64,000 bases of DNA from Akkermansiaceae bacterium UBA2381 (GTDB lineage: Bacteria > Verrucomicrobiota > Verrucomicrobiia > Verrucomicrobiales > DEV007). The stretch lies in NCBI GenBank assembly GCA_002344215.1, contig DDSV01000009.1, forward strand, positions 72,369 to 136,368, read 5' to 3'. The notes under the pieces are model-generated. The model was given only the letters and a program-made list of their open reading frames with translations. It was not told where the DNA came from and did no database searches. Below, piece by piece: positions 49,873 to 60,028 of this stretch. The position numbers were made by a program, and so were the translations under genes. The first letter of the stretch is position 1; each line of letters starts with the position of its first letter.

Positions 49873-52800
49873 TTTCCTTTGCCCGCTTCTTTCGCGATGA
49901 CTTGAAAATAGCGCCCGACGAGTTCCCGGTATTCGGCGGGAAGTTCGGTCTCAATGGCGGTGGCATTGCCCCCCACAAGGGCGCCTTTGAACCGGGCCCA
50001 ATCGGCTGCACTGATTCCGAGGTTCTGAAGTTCCGGTGGAATCCCGCTGCCATTTGCGTCTCCCGTCTTCTTTCCGGTTTCGTTGAGATCAGCGGACTCG
50101 GGGTCTCCTGCCAGTTCCTGATCGGACTGTGGCGGAGTCGGACCCTTGGGATCTCCCGGTTTGCCCTGGGGTGAGCCGCCCATCTTCTGCATCGCGGATT
50201 GCGCCAGTTGCTGAAGCGAATCGGCGGCCTGCTGGGACTGGCTTGCCGCTTCCCCGGCGCTCTTCGACTGCGTCGATTTCGCGACATCATCAAAGCCCTC
50301 GGCGAGCTCTTCGCTTTTAGTGATGCGTTCATCCTTTTCGGAGGGATCCAGTCCCTCCAGAGTCTGTCCGATCGCCTTGGACGATTGGGCGAAGGCCTGC
50401 GCCGCCTGGGCAAGTGCCCGTGCGGATTGCTGTTGGTCGTTCTGCCCCTGTTGCATGGCGGATTTTGCCTGAGGGGACAACTGGCCCTCGTTGACCTCTC
50501 CCTTCGCCTGCGCGGCCGCCTGCTGCTCCTGGGCACGGGCGAGTTGGTTGGCCGAGTCCGATGCTTCCCGGGCACCTTCACCGAGGGCTCGTTCAGCCTG
50601 GTCGGCGTTGGCTCTCGCCTGGTTCTGCTGGAGATTCTGAAGAGATTGCTCGAGGCCTTTCGCCTGCGTTTCAAGGGCCTTGGCTTCGGCGTTGAGCTGC
50701 GACTCCATCATACCGAGGGCCTCCTGGAGTTTGCCTTCACTGACCGCCTCGATTTGTTTGGCGATGGTTTCCTGTCTCAAGGCAAGATCAGAGAGAATGG
50801 CGGCAGGGAGCGGTAGATCGAGGCCTTTTTCCTTCGCGGCCCCGGCCTTCTCCTCCGGGGTGGAAGGAGGGTTGGAATTCTCTTCTCCGGCGGCCTTGGC
50901 GTTCTCCTGTTCGGCCGCCTTGGCGAGAGATTCCCCGGCTTCAGTGGCCGACTGCTTTGCGTTATCGAGATTTTCCTCACTCAGCTCTTCGGCCGCCTGG
51001 GCCGCCTCCTCCGCGGCCTTGGCGAGAGATTCCGCCGGAGCAGGAGTCGCTTCATTTTGGGTCGCCTCTTCGGAGGCCTCGGGTTTCGATTTTTCAGAGC
51101 CTGATTGAAGTGCTTCTTTGGTTTCCTCGGCGACCTTGGTCTGCTGGGCTTTGAGTTGCTCTAAAAGAGCCTCACGAAGGGCCTCCTGCTGGTCGGCGTT
51201 TTTCTCCGTCGCCTCTTTGCTCGCGTCCTTGAGTGATTCTTGTTGTTTTGATAGGGCCTGCGCCTGTTCGGCGAGGGCATCCGTTTCCATCCGCTGTTGT
51301 TCGAGCACCTCGGAGAGGGCGGCGGCGTTTTCCTTCAGCATTTCACCGAGTTTCTGCTCGACCTGGTTCTGCTCGTTGCGGAACTGTTCCGCCTCGCGCT
51401 GCTGCTGCTGTTCAAACTGCTTCCTTGCCTCCTCGTTGGCGGCATTTTGGGCCAAGGCCGCTGCGTCCTGCTTCGATTTTTCGGCCCAATTCTCCGCCTT
51501 CATCGCCAGCTCCTGCTGACGGTTTGCGAGTTCGTTGAGTTTTGAGATAGCCTCATAATCTTTCTGGGCCTCCCGCATTGATTTGGCGAGACCGTCGAGA
51601 TCACGGATCGACTCTTCCACTTTTTCGCGGGAGGCTTTTGCACCGGCGACGCGTTCCGGTTTGGCGTCTGTCGCGGGAATCATGTCGGCCTTGTCCTGGG
51701 CCGCGGCGAGAGTTTCATTGGCGATCTTTTCCGCCCTGGCAGACTGCTCTTTAAAAAGCGGGGTGTTGAGAGTGGCGGCCACTTCCTCAAGCTTTTCGCG
51801 CGCGGCTTCATTGTGGGCGGTAAACTCCTGAAGGCGCTCAGTCGCCTTCTCGTCGATTTCCTCGGTGCGGCTCAGATCCTGCTCGGCCCGACGCATGTCG
51901 TCCCGGGCCCGCTCGAGTTCCCTTTTTGCCTCCCGGATCTGTTCCTCGATTTCCTTTCGCTGTGCCTCGATCGCCTGGTCGGCGATGGACTTGGCGTTCT
52001 GATCGAGGGTGACAAAAATAACCTCACTCATTCCCGTGCCGGGTCCGTCGTAGTCGGTCGGTCTATTGTCGCGCACCCGGACCTGAACGGCGAGGCGCTG
52101 CTGCTCCGGGGTCAGGTTGAGTGAGGGAATATCGAGGACGGCCCGGGCAGCGTAGCTTCCGGGGCGGGTGGGCGCTTCCGGAGCCGGTTGTGTCACTTCT
52201 GTCGGAGCGGCGGCTCCATCCGGGGTGACGAGAAGGACGACGTCGCCGATGCCAAAGTCCTCGATCACCTCAAGATCGATGGGGAGCCGCTCGGTCGGCT
52301 TCAGGCGGATATCGCGCTGCACCGGCTGGGTGATCCGGACAGTGGGTGCTTTGTCAGGAAGAACCTCGAGGGGGTAGGAGACCGGCTGGTTGTTGAAACC
52401 CTCCTCGTCGGCCAGTTCGAGATGCCAGTTCCCGTTCATCCCTGATTTGAGATCGAGCGACCAGGTGACCTTGTTTCCCTCCACGACCGGATCGGCGACC
52501 TCGGCACTTTCATTCAACATCATTTTGGCCGTCCAGACGGGGCGGTTGAGTTCGGCGGTGATGCTGACCTTCGTATGCGCGACGGCCCGGATCTCTCCGG
52601 TTTCAGTCTTTGATTCCACGTCGGGCATCCGGGTGTAGTCGGGAAAGTTGTATCCGACGGTGAGACTGGCGACAGACGGTGGCTCGACCGTGGTCACATC
52701 AAAATACTCGCTCAGCGCGGCCCCGGCACGCACCCGGTAGTCAAAATCCTCCGCGACCGAAGGGAAGGTCAGCGAAAAACGTTTTGTCCCGTCAGGTTCT

Positions 52801-53564
52801 TCCGAGATGAGCGCCATGCGTTCGACGGATTCGGAACCATCAGGAAGCTGACGGCGGACTTCGGCACGCTTCAGTCGTTTGTGTTTTACCGAGACCTGAA
52901 TCGTGACCGGTTCGCCCTTCGCCACCCGGACACTGCCGGGATCGACCAACAGTGTATCGGCATAGGCGTTTCCGATGTCGAGGAAAGGTGCCATGGCCCG
53001 CGCGAGGAGGGTCCAGGAACGCGCCGGCCAGATCGCGAGGAGCAGCAGAATGATCGCTCCACTGACTCCCGCCGCGAGGATGAATTTCTTCGAGCGCCCC
53101 TGCTTGAACTCCGTCCTCGGATCAACCGAGGCAACATCGATCACGGCGGAGTCGACGACTGCGGCAATCAGTTCCTGCGAACCGCGAATTGAATCCGGGT
53201 CATTGCTCGCGAGCAACTCCACAGCGGTGGAAATACGCTCCTGCAATTCCGGATGACGCACTTCGAGAATGCGCGCCATTTTCGTCAGGGTGAAGCGGCG
53301 GGAAAGGGGACGAACGAGGAACCACCAGGCGGCTGCGAGGGTCGTGAAAAGACCGGCGAGACTGAGGATCCAGCGGGCCGTCGTGGAAAAAAGGGTCACC
53401 GCCGCGTCGATTGCCATGATCGCGAGAAGTGAGACCAGGGCTACCGCGAGGGTGGCGAACAGTCCCCGTATAAAGAGAAGTCGCCGAACCCTTCCTATCA
53501 TCGACTGGAGTTTGTCGAGGATGGGTTTGGGAAGTTGTCCGAGGGCGGCTTCTAAAGTGCTCAT
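49869..53564 (-). CDS. DUF4175-like membrane protein with long coiled coil
   Basis: 1231 residues. Two or three N-terminal membrane helices (GLFATLAVALVSLLAIMAI; ILSLAGLFTTLAAAWWFLV; ILAAGVSGAIILLLLAIW) flank a cytoplasmic helical loop. A beta-rich Ig-like region (about 250-520) comes next. From about 530 to 1150 it is almost pure coiled coil, rich in Gln, Ala, Glu and Lys (EIEEQIREAKRELERARDD; QQQREAEQFRNEQNQVEQK). The layout fits DUF4175-like proteins that accompany MoxR/VWA genes. A structural or force-bearing envelope role is likely but unproven. Confidence 0.8.
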   Translation of the reverse strand: MSTLEAALGQLPKPILDKLQSMIGRVRRLLFIRGLFATLAVALVSLLAIMAIDAAVTLFSTTARWILSLAGLFTTLAAAWWFLVRPLSRRFTLTKMARILEVRHPELQERISTAVELLASNDPDSIRGSQELIAAVVDSAVIDVASVDPRTEFKQGRSKKFILAAGVSGAIILLLLAIWPARSWTLLARAMAPFLDIGNAYADTLLVDPGSVRVAKGEPVTIQVSVKHKRLKRAEVRRQLPDGSESVERMALISEEPDGTKRFSLTFPSVAEDFDYRVRAGAALSEYFDVTTVEPPSVASLTVGYNFPDYTRMPDVESKTETGEIRAVAHTKVSITAELNRPVWTAKMMLNESAEVADPVVEGNKVTWSLDLKSGMNGNWHLELADEEGFNNQPVSYPLEVLPDKAPTVRITQPVQRDIRLKPTERLPIDLEVIEDFGIGDVVLLVTPDGAAAPTEVTQPAPEAPTRPGSYAARAVLDIPSLNLTPEQQRLAVQVRVRDNRPTDYDGPGTGMSEVIFVTLDQNAKSIADQAIEAQRKEIEEQIREAKRELERARDDMRRAEQDLSRTEEIDEKATERLQEFTAHNEAAREKLEEVAATLNTPLFKEQSARAEKIANETLAAAQDKADMIPATDAKPERVAGAKASREKVEESIRDLDGLAKSMREAQKDYEAISKLNELANRQQELAMKAENWAEKSKQDAAALAQNAANEEARKQFEQQQQREAEQFRNEQNQVEQKLGEMLKENAAALSEVLEQQRMETDALAEQAQALSKQQESLKDASKEATEKNADQQEALREALLEQLKAQQTKVAEETKEALQSGSEKSKPEASEEATQNEATPAPAESLAKAAEEAAQAAEELSEENLDNAKQSATEAGESLAKAAEQENAKAAGEENSNPPSTPEEKAGAAKEKGLDLPLPAAILSDLALRQETIAKQIEAVSEGKLQEALGMMESQLNAEAKALETQAKGLEQSLQNLQQNQARANADQAERALGEGAREASDSANQLARAQEQQAAAQAKGEVNEGQLSPQAKSAMQQGQNDQQQSARALAQAAQAFAQSSKAIGQTLEGLDPSEKDERITKSEELAEGFDDVAKSTQSKSAGEAASQSQQAADSLQQLAQSAMQKMGGSPQGKPGDPKGPTPPQSDQELAGDPESADLNETGKKTGDANGSGIPPELQNLGISAADWARFKGALVGGNATAIETELPAEYRELVGRYFQVIAKEAGKGK

Positions 53565-53581
53565 TGTATAAAGATTTTTTG

Positions 53582-53681
53582 GAACACGGATTTACACGGA
53601 TGAACACAGATTTTCACAGATGAGAAGGAGTAGCGTTTGCCTTGGATCTCCATCTGTGTTCATCCGTGTAAATCTGTGTTC
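53582..53681. repeat. Inverted repeat of the AATCCGTGT/ATCTGTG family
   Basis: Arms 53582-53611 and 53652-53681 pair over 30 bases with one mismatch, around a 40-base spacer. The words are those of the repeats at 6080 and 8450 but without their 62-bp core. It fills the 145-base gap between the VWA and DUF4175 genes. Confidence 0.85.
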
Positions 53682-53709
53682 ATCTGTGTTAAAAATTTCA
53701 TGACGTTCA

Positions 53710-56700
53710 TCATACCAACCCGCTTCTCCTCCGAAGCACCCACTCAGTGGTGAGCAATCCAAAAAAAGCGAAGAGGAGCGGCCATTTATCCCACAGGGTG
53801 ACGTTGCGTCTTTCCTTGAGGGTTTCCTTCGGCGCACCGAAGGAAGTCGTCAGCGAGGCGAGATCATTCAGTTCCGCGAGGCGTCCTCCGGTCACCGTGG
53901 TGGCGCGATTGAGAAAATCGCGGTCGGCGGTCAGTTCGGCGAGTTCGACGGGGTTGCGTGTCGTCACGACGAGCAGCTCGGTTGAAATCTCGCGGGGACC
54001 ATCGGGAAGGGCGGCGATGGAGTCCTCCACTTCGTCCCCTACGAGTTTGAGTTCATATTCGCCTTCTCCGCTGATTCCGGTGAGGCTGGTTTCGTAGATG
54101 CCGGAGGAATCGGAACGGTAGCTAAGACGCTGTTTGCGGAGGCGTTCGCCGTCTTTCCACACTTCCACGTCGACCCCGGCATTCGTGACCGGACGCCGAT
54201 CCGTGTCGAGGACCTTGGCCGTCACTTCGATGGGATCGTCCGGGGTGTAGCTAAGACGGTCCGTTCCCAGACGGACAAAATCATTGCCCGCACGGAGATT
54301 CGGCCCGGCTCCCCATCGCGTCACCTGACCCCAGAAGCGATGATGGTAGGTGTCTCCCACTCCATAGCGGAAACGCCAGGTCTGGTCGAAGTGCAGCATG
54401 AGAACTTTGCCCAGTCCCGAGCGGATCGTGGAAATGACGGCATTTTCGGACTCGACATTTTTCTGGTTCGCCAGTTGCTCGATCGCCGCCTCGACCGAAC
54501 CCGGTGATCCGTCAGGGTTCAGGGCGGAGGAAATGCCGGGAGTGCCGACCGGTTGAGCGTAGGCGAGGACCTCCGCGGTTTCCTTCAACGTTGATCCCGA
54601 GTGACGCCAGCGCATCGGAGGGAACCCTGCCCAGAGTTCCTCGTTCAAGGCACGGCTCGTCGACTGGGAGGTGACGGGATGATCCTTCCCGGCTCCGGTC
54701 AGTTGAATATTGAAGGCGCTTTCCGGGGTGTCGAACTTCGCGGCAGTCCCCGGCGTATAGGTGATGGGAAGAAGATCCTGCAGTACCGTGCTGTTGTGAC
54801 CATGCGGCATGTAGCGGGGGCCAGCGACACAGACTAGCATGGCCCCGCGCAGGGTGACCGCTTCGCGAATGGCGAGCCAGTCGCGGCTCGAGAGGGCTGC
54901 GGGATCGATGTCCCCGAGAATAATCACATCAAATCGCTGCCACTCGGCTGAAGTGACCGGAAGTGCGGTTGCCTCTGCCTCGCCAAAGGGACGGGAGGCG
55001 CTGGCGGCGATCGTGACCGGGGCGGGACCGCGATGGATCTCATCCGGATTAAGGAGGACGAACTGCAGATGCACCGACTTGTCACGACCGTAGAAGAGGT
55101 TCCTCAGATAGCGGAACTCCCATCTCGGATAGCCGTCGATGAGGAGCACGTTAGTACGATCATCGGTCACCGCGACCTTGAAATCCCAGACATTGTTCTC
55201 TTTGAAAATCTCGCGCGGGTCGGGTTTGAGGCGCACCTGATAATCCTGAATGCCCTTGGCCTCCGGCTTGTGGACAAAGTTTACCTCGGTCCGGAAACTC
55301 ACATCGGTGACATCGATGGAAACGGTATCGATCACCGTTTCCCCGGAGAGCAATTCCGCTTCCACTTTTTCCCCGAGGAATCCGTCGAGCTTTGCGGTCG
55401 CCTTAACAATGACCCGGTCATCGAGGTAAATGGACTCGGGCGCGTTGAGTGAGAGCAGGGAGATATCGACCGGGCCGAGATCGGCTCCGAGAGGGACGGC
55501 GGAGAGGGGAGTATTGCGAACCGCCAGCTGGCGCAGGCTGTCTTCGGGGAGTCCGGCTCCGTTGTGACGGCCATCGCTGAGAAGGAGGACTCCGGCGAGC
55601 GATTCAGGTGAGGTATTGTCGAGGACATGTTCGAGAGCCTCGGTCATGTCGGTCTGGGCGTTCTCCGGTTTGTTGCCGATGTTGACTGATTCTCCTCCCT
55701 CTTCAGGCGCGAGCGGATCGGCGATCTGGGTGACATCGCGGGCGAAGTGGTAGTAACGAAGATTGTAGCGGTCGCGGAGCTGATCCAGGAGGGTGGTGCG
55801 GGTGACTTGACCCTCTTTGGTCGTGGGGTCCGGTAATTCCAGCGGTGCGGTGAGGACCTGACGGGCGAGTTCGCTGCGGGGAGCTGCGGCAGCCGTGTCG
55901 ATGAGTTTTCGGGTGGGTTCGTCGAGATTCTGATAGAAGGCATCATCCGACTTTCCGGCCGTCGAGAAGACCGTTTCGAGAATGCCACCGAGTTCACTGC
56001 GGGCGACATCGAGTTGTTTGATGAGATCCTCCGCCTTGCCTCCTTCGACCGCCTTTGTGGCGAGGGGAAGAATACGGCCCAGTCCGTCACGGCTGCGTTT
56101 GAGGTAGTCGTCCAGCTTTGTCTTCACCTCCCCGGGAAGCGGGGTGGCCATCGCTGCGTTGAGGGCCGTCACCAGGGCGACCCGTTCCGACTCGATTGAT
56201 TTCAACAATTCAGGCAATTGGGCGGCCCGGTTCTCCAGGCCCGAGATCGGATTGGGGGCGGAGCGCAGGGCGTTGAGCTCGGTGGCGAGAGAGTCGTCGA
56301 TCCGCTTGGCCAGCTGCCCGATATGCTGGAGCGCCGGTCTTTTTTCAAGCGACGGCACGGAGATCAGGGCCGCCCGATCGAGCTTCTGAGAGGCCGTGAG
56401 GCGCTTGTCGGAAAGGCGCATCGAATCGGAGTCATCGATGAGAATGGCGATCTCCCGGGAAATCTCACGCTCTTCAATAAAGGAGCGAACCGGCTGGACA
56501 AGAATGAGGAGTAGAATCACGAGTGCCCCGAGGCGCAGGGCGAGGAGGGTCCGTCCCCGCTTTTTTGTGACGAGGGTTCGTTCGAACTGGTAGATCCAGA
56601 CAATCGCTTCGGCAGCGAGTGCCCCGATGATGGCGATGGCCGGGAGGGACCATGAGGTCGCGAGAGAGAAGGCGGCTCCGAGTAATTGAAAGGCAAACCA

Positions 56701-56880
56701 GCATGCCGCCGCCGCGATGAGGAATCCGAAGACCGATGCCGCCATCTTCCATCGAGGAACGCGGCTGCGCAGGATCACACTCCCGAGCCAGAGCATCGCA
56801 CAGAGAATCAGTCCCCCCAGCGCGAGGAGAGGACTGAGGGACTCGATCAGATCGGTGCGGCTGAAATCTTCGGCGTTCAC
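53710..56880 (-). CDS. Large membrane protein with VWA and glutamine-amidotransferase-like domains
   Basis: 1056 residues. Two N-terminal helices, a third after a cytoplasmic loop (LLALRLGALVILLLILVQPV), then a VWA domain whose MIDAS reads LIDDSDSM (DxSxS). A long helical insert (about 180-400) is followed by the rest of VWA (LAGVLLLSDGRHNGAG). An Ig-like region and a ThuA/amidotransferase-like domain (NVLLIDGYPRWEFRYLRN; IILGDIDPAALSSRDW) follow. A C-terminal TM (WPLLFAFFGLLTTEWVL) ends it. This is the usual second VWA protein of the PVC MoxR train. The hydrolase-like domain lacks an obvious catalytic Cys. Confidence 0.82.
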   Translation of the reverse strand: MNAEDFSRTDLIESLSPLLALGGLILCAMLWLGSVILRSRVPRWKMAASVFGFLIAAAACWFAFQLLGAAFSLATSWSLPAIAIIGALAAEAIVWIYQFERTLVTKKRGRTLLALRLGALVILLLILVQPVRSFIEEREISREIAILIDDSDSMRLSDKRLTASQKLDRAALISVPSLEKRPALQHIGQLAKRIDDSLATELNALRSAPNPISGLENRAAQLPELLKSIESERVALVTALNAAMATPLPGEVKTKLDDYLKRSRDGLGRILPLATKAVEGGKAEDLIKQLDVARSELGGILETVFSTAGKSDDAFYQNLDEPTRKLIDTAAAAPRSELARQVLTAPLELPDPTTKEGQVTRTTLLDQLRDRYNLRYYHFARDVTQIADPLAPEEGGESVNIGNKPENAQTDMTEALEHVLDNTSPESLAGVLLLSDGRHNGAGLPEDSLRQLAVRNTPLSAVPLGADLGPVDISLLSLNAPESIYLDDRVIVKATAKLDGFLGEKVEAELLSGETVIDTVSIDVTDVSFRTEVNFVHKPEAKGIQDYQVRLKPDPREIFKENNVWDFKVAVTDDRTNVLLIDGYPRWEFRYLRNLFYGRDKSVHLQFVLLNPDEIHRGPAPVTIAASASRPFGEAEATALPVTSAEWQRFDVIILGDIDPAALSSRDWLAIREAVTLRGAMLVCVAGPRYMPHGHNSTVLQDLLPITYTPGTAAKFDTPESAFNIQLTGAGKDHPVTSQSTSRALNEELWAGFPPMRWRHSGSTLKETAEVLAYAQPVGTPGISSALNPDGSPGSVEAAIEQLANQKNVESENAVISTIRSGLGKVLMLHFDQTWRFRYGVGDTYHHRFWGQVTRWGAGPNLRAGNDFVRLGTDRLSYTPDDPIEVTAKVLDTDRRPVTNAGVDVEVWKDGERLRKQRLSYRSDSSGIYETSLTGISGEGEYELKLVGDEVEDSIAALPDGPREISTELLVVTTRNPVELAELTADRDFLNRATTVTGGRLAELNDLASLTTSFGAPKETLKERRNVTLWDKWPLLFAFFGLLTTEWVLRRRSGLV

Positions 56881-56889
56881 GGGGTTCTT

Positions 56890-56928
56890 GAGCTAAACAG
56901 CAAAAAGGCTAAGGGCTAAATGGCTTTG
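56890..56928. repeat. Degenerate 7-8-base tandem array (GCTAAA type)
   Basis: Words AGCTAAAC, AGCAAAAAG, GCTAAGG, GCTAAATG and GCTTTG run head to tail in the 57-base gap between two train genes. A near-identical array lies at 60976-61014. Confidence 0.6.
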
Positions 56929-56937
56929 TCAGGCAGG

Positions 56938-59900
56938 TCAGGCTTTTCCAAAACGGGCCAGTTCCTCGCGGAAGGAACTGGTCGGGGCATCCTTGGCTTC
57001 AAAATGAATTCGGATCTCCTCACCCATGCGACGGCTTCGGGCGATCCAGCGGGAGAGGGCGATTTCGACAAGGAGAAAAAAGAAGGCACCTAGAGCGAGG
57101 TATTTCCAGAGCTCCTGTCCGAACTGATTCCCGTTCAGGAATCCGATCAGTTCCTCGAGCGTCTGCGGCTGGGAAAGGGTGACGAAATTGGAGAGGAAGG
57201 CATAGTCGGCCGCGCTGAGGCGCACGAGACGGCTCTCGGCGGGGTCACGTTTGACGGTGAAGGGAATCTCGCGGCTGTCCTTCCGCAGGAAGGTGGAAAA
57301 GAAGGGGGCCTGGTCATCCGGAACCTTGAGATGATAGAGCCCCGAGGAGATATCGCCCTGCAGTTTCAGCACGGAACCCCCATCCGCCGAGGTGAGTTGA
57401 GCGGTGCGGGGTCTGTCGTTCGGACCGCTCACGGCAAAAGTGGTGATGCCGGTCTCACGTCCGGTCTTTTCTCCGGCCCCACCCGAGAAACTGCGGAAAC
57501 GTGACGAAGGGATCACTCCGGCGGGAATGCCATCTCCCTCCCAGCGAAGCAGCGCTTTTGCCTCACCGGAATTTTCGCGATAAACGGCCTTGAAGTCATA
57601 CCAGCGATTTGCCTCGAACTTGCCCGAGAGACGCCGGTCGCCACCCGGACTGTTGAACTGGGCGACCGATTTTCCGTCGATCCAGAACTCGAAGAAGTCA
57701 TCGACCTCGACCTTGAAGTTTAGTTTCCTCGGGTCGGGGAGTTGGATCATTCCCGTCCATTCGACACGGAAATTATCCGCAGAAAGTCCCTGAACCGGGC
57801 TCCCGGTCAGCCAGTTGAAATTGATCGCTTCGTCCTGTCGGGTATAGATGGGTTCGGTTGCGTTGTGACTGGCGAAGTAACGACCGATGAGGCCTTCACC
57901 GATCGCCCGTCCGCGCTTTCCGGTGAGCCCGATATTGACCTCCCATCCGGGATCGAGATTGAGCTGATAGGAAGCTGGGTCGGCGAGGTGGTAGACGATC
58001 TCGTGAATGAACGGGAGGAAGGCCTGTCTCGTGACGAGATTGCCCGAGCTTAGATCGAGGGGAATTCCGAGGAGGAGGACGCGTCCTTTCCCAACCTTCC
58101 GTGAAGTCAAAAGAATCTCGCCGTTGTTGAGCCGGGCTCCGACCGAGGTTTCTTTGGACAGCGCTTCGGGGACACTCTGGGGACGGAAGTTCGTGATCAC
58201 CGTCCCGGCGAAATCGCTCTTGGCGGTGTCGGCGATTTTCTCCAGGGCAGGGTGGGTGAGCGTCTGGGCCGAGGGGGAAAAGGCCTGATCGGCGGGAGCA
58301 AAGGAGACCTCACCGAGCATCGCGGGAAGCAGGGGGAGATCGTTCTCCGCTTTCCAGGTGTTGAAGAAATCGGGCTGCGACTTCTGGCCGGCGGCGACGA
58401 GGAGCCCTCCGCCGTCGGCGACATAGTCGGCAAGCAGCGCGGCGACCGGGGCGGCCAGTCTCGGAACATCGGCAAGAATGATGGTATCGAATTCGTCGAA
58501 GTCGGAAAGCGTGGTTATGTCAGGAAGTGATATCACCTGCGGCTCGACGAGGAACCGGATCGGATCCAGCGTCGGATCATAGTTCATGTTGAAGTCGTCG
58601 GCTTCCTCATCACTGACACTCGGTGTATTTGCCTGGAGGGTAGGATCGAGGGTGAGGGCGGACGGGGCGAGAGCGACTGCGGCAAAGGTGGAGGCGCGAT
58701 CAAAGGTCCGGCCCGAGTGGCGCCCGTCGACGATGAGGACCTTGAGCTCGCTCGCGACATTGACTGCGGAAACGCCGTGGTTGTCCGAGGCAATATCGTC
58801 TTCGACTTCCAGGGTGAGGGAGAGCGAGTGGGCACCGGCCTCGGAGAACTGGTGAGTAAAGGTGATGACCTGCTCCTCGCCGGGACGGAGCTGTCCTACT
58901 GAGGAATCACGGTATTCGCGACCGTCATCGACCTTGAGGAGGAGAGGTCCGGGGCTGACAGCTTCATTCCCCGTGTTCGCCACCGTTGCGGTGATGTTGA
59001 CGGGACGATCCACCCCGACAATCTCACGGGAGAGACGTATCTCGGTCACCGCGAGGTTGCGGATGAAGTCGGGAAGCGGCATCTTCCGAATCATGATCTG
59101 CGGTTCGGAGGGCAGATTGCGGAAGGCGTCGCGCAGGAAATTCCACCGGCCGCTCTGGCCGATCTCCCATCCGACGTTTTGTTCATCGGTCAGGATGACG
59201 ATCTGCTTTGCGGGATTGTCGCCCCGGGCAAGGCTGAGGGAGGCGAGGGTGAAGGCCTGGTAGGTTGTCATCGCTCCATCGAGCGGAGCCATATCATCGA
59301 GGGCGGCTTCGAGCGCGGCCCGGTCGGTCGTGGGATCAAGGACGCGACCTCCCGGTGAGGGGCCGCCGAGAATGAGGCTGAAGGCATGGCCGCGCGGTGC
59401 CCGTTTGATGAGGGTGCGTGCCTCCTCGATGGCGCGCTCGAAATTGGTTGTGCCGTCGACCGTGATTCCCATCGAGGTCGATCCGTCGATGATGAGGGCG
59501 ATGTCCTGTCGGGCCCCGGGGGCGAAGCGGGAGAGATTGAGATACTTCTCAAAAACGATCATGGCGATGCAAAAAAGAAGAAGAAAGGCCGAGATCGCGG
59601 CGATGCGCCATCGCCATTTGGGTTCGTCATGGAGGACGACGGAGACACCGATACCAACGACAGCAAGAAGCAAAAGGGGGAGAATCAAGAGCCAGGGAAT
59701 CGTCGAACCCGGTGGAATAAAGGGTCGCGCCAGAGCGAGGGCGAGGAGGCCGACGAGGAGGCAGCGCGAGACCATCAGGAGCACTTCCTCCAACTGGATG
59801 CGCCGGTTCCGGATCGCGAGCGACTCGAGAAGAAAGTTCATCGCTCCCCATTCCACCACCCGGCTCGAACGACGGTTCAGCAAATGGATCACGATGGGAA

Positions 59901-59949
59901 TCGAGATTCCAAGGGCGCCGAGAAGGAGGATGGAGTTGAGGAAAAGCAT
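56938..59949 (-). CDS. BatA-like VWA membrane protein with inserted PA14 domain
   Basis: 1003 residues. It begins with the BatA-type N-terminus (LNSILLLGALGISIPIVIHL, then LNRRSSRVVEWGAMNFLLES) and has further helices, then VWA with MIDAS IIDGSTSM. A CARDB-like region (VTEIRLSREIVGVDRPVNIT) and an amidotransferase-like segment follow. About residues 690-830 read as a PA14 domain: GLIGRYF, NFRVEWTGMIQLPD, VEVDDFFEFWIDGK and KAVYRENSGEAKALLRWEGDG. A C-terminal helix (LALGAFFFLLVEIALSRWI) anchors it. PA14 usually binds carbohydrate, so this protein may sense or grip wall glycans. Confidence 0.85.
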   Translation of the reverse strand: MLFLNSILLLGALGISIPIVIHLLNRRSSRVVEWGAMNFLLESLAIRNRRIQLEEVLLMVSRCLLVGLLALALARPFIPPGSTIPWLLILPLLLLAVVGIGVSVVLHDEPKWRWRIAAISAFLLLFCIAMIVFEKYLNLSRFAPGARQDIALIIDGSTSMGITVDGTTNFERAIEEARTLIKRAPRGHAFSLILGGPSPGGRVLDPTTDRAALEAALDDMAPLDGAMTTYQAFTLASLSLARGDNPAKQIVILTDEQNVGWEIGQSGRWNFLRDAFRNLPSEPQIMIRKMPLPDFIRNLAVTEIRLSREIVGVDRPVNITATVANTGNEAVSPGPLLLKVDDGREYRDSSVGQLRPGEEQVITFTHQFSEAGAHSLSLTLEVEDDIASDNHGVSAVNVASELKVLIVDGRHSGRTFDRASTFAAVALAPSALTLDPTLQANTPSVSDEEADDFNMNYDPTLDPIRFLVEPQVISLPDITTLSDFDEFDTIILADVPRLAAPVAALLADYVADGGGLLVAAGQKSQPDFFNTWKAENDLPLLPAMLGEVSFAPADQAFSPSAQTLTHPALEKIADTAKSDFAGTVITNFRPQSVPEALSKETSVGARLNNGEILLTSRKVGKGRVLLLGIPLDLSSGNLVTRQAFLPFIHEIVYHLADPASYQLNLDPGWEVNIGLTGKRGRAIGEGLIGRYFASHNATEPIYTRQDEAINFNWLTGSPVQGLSADNFRVEWTGMIQLPDPRKLNFKVEVDDFFEFWIDGKSVAQFNSPGGDRRLSGKFEANRWYDFKAVYRENSGEAKALLRWEGDGIPAGVIPSSRFRSFSGGAGEKTGRETGITTFAVSGPNDRPRTAQLTSADGGSVLKLQGDISSGLYHLKVPDDQAPFFSTFLRKDSREIPFTVKRDPAESRLVRLSAADYAFLSNFVTLSQPQTLEELIGFLNGNQFGQELWKYLALGAFFFLLVEIALSRWIARSRRMGEEIRIHFEAKDAPTSSFREELARFGKA

Positions 59950-59966
59950 CTAGAGGGGTGGAGGTT

Positions 59967-60017
59967 TTGAGGCATTGAGGTTTTGAGGGCACGTACCGGA
60001 ACGCCTCAATGCCTCAA
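59967..60017. repeat. 14-bp perfect inverted repeat between DUF58 and VWA genes
   Basis: TTGAGGCATTGAGG (59967-59980) and its exact complement (60004-60017) flank 23 bases. The left arm is itself part of an octamer-like array (GAGGTTTT, GAGGCATT, GAGGTTTT). It occupies most of the 79-base gap. Confidence 0.85.
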
Positions 60018-60028
60018 CTCTTCAATCC

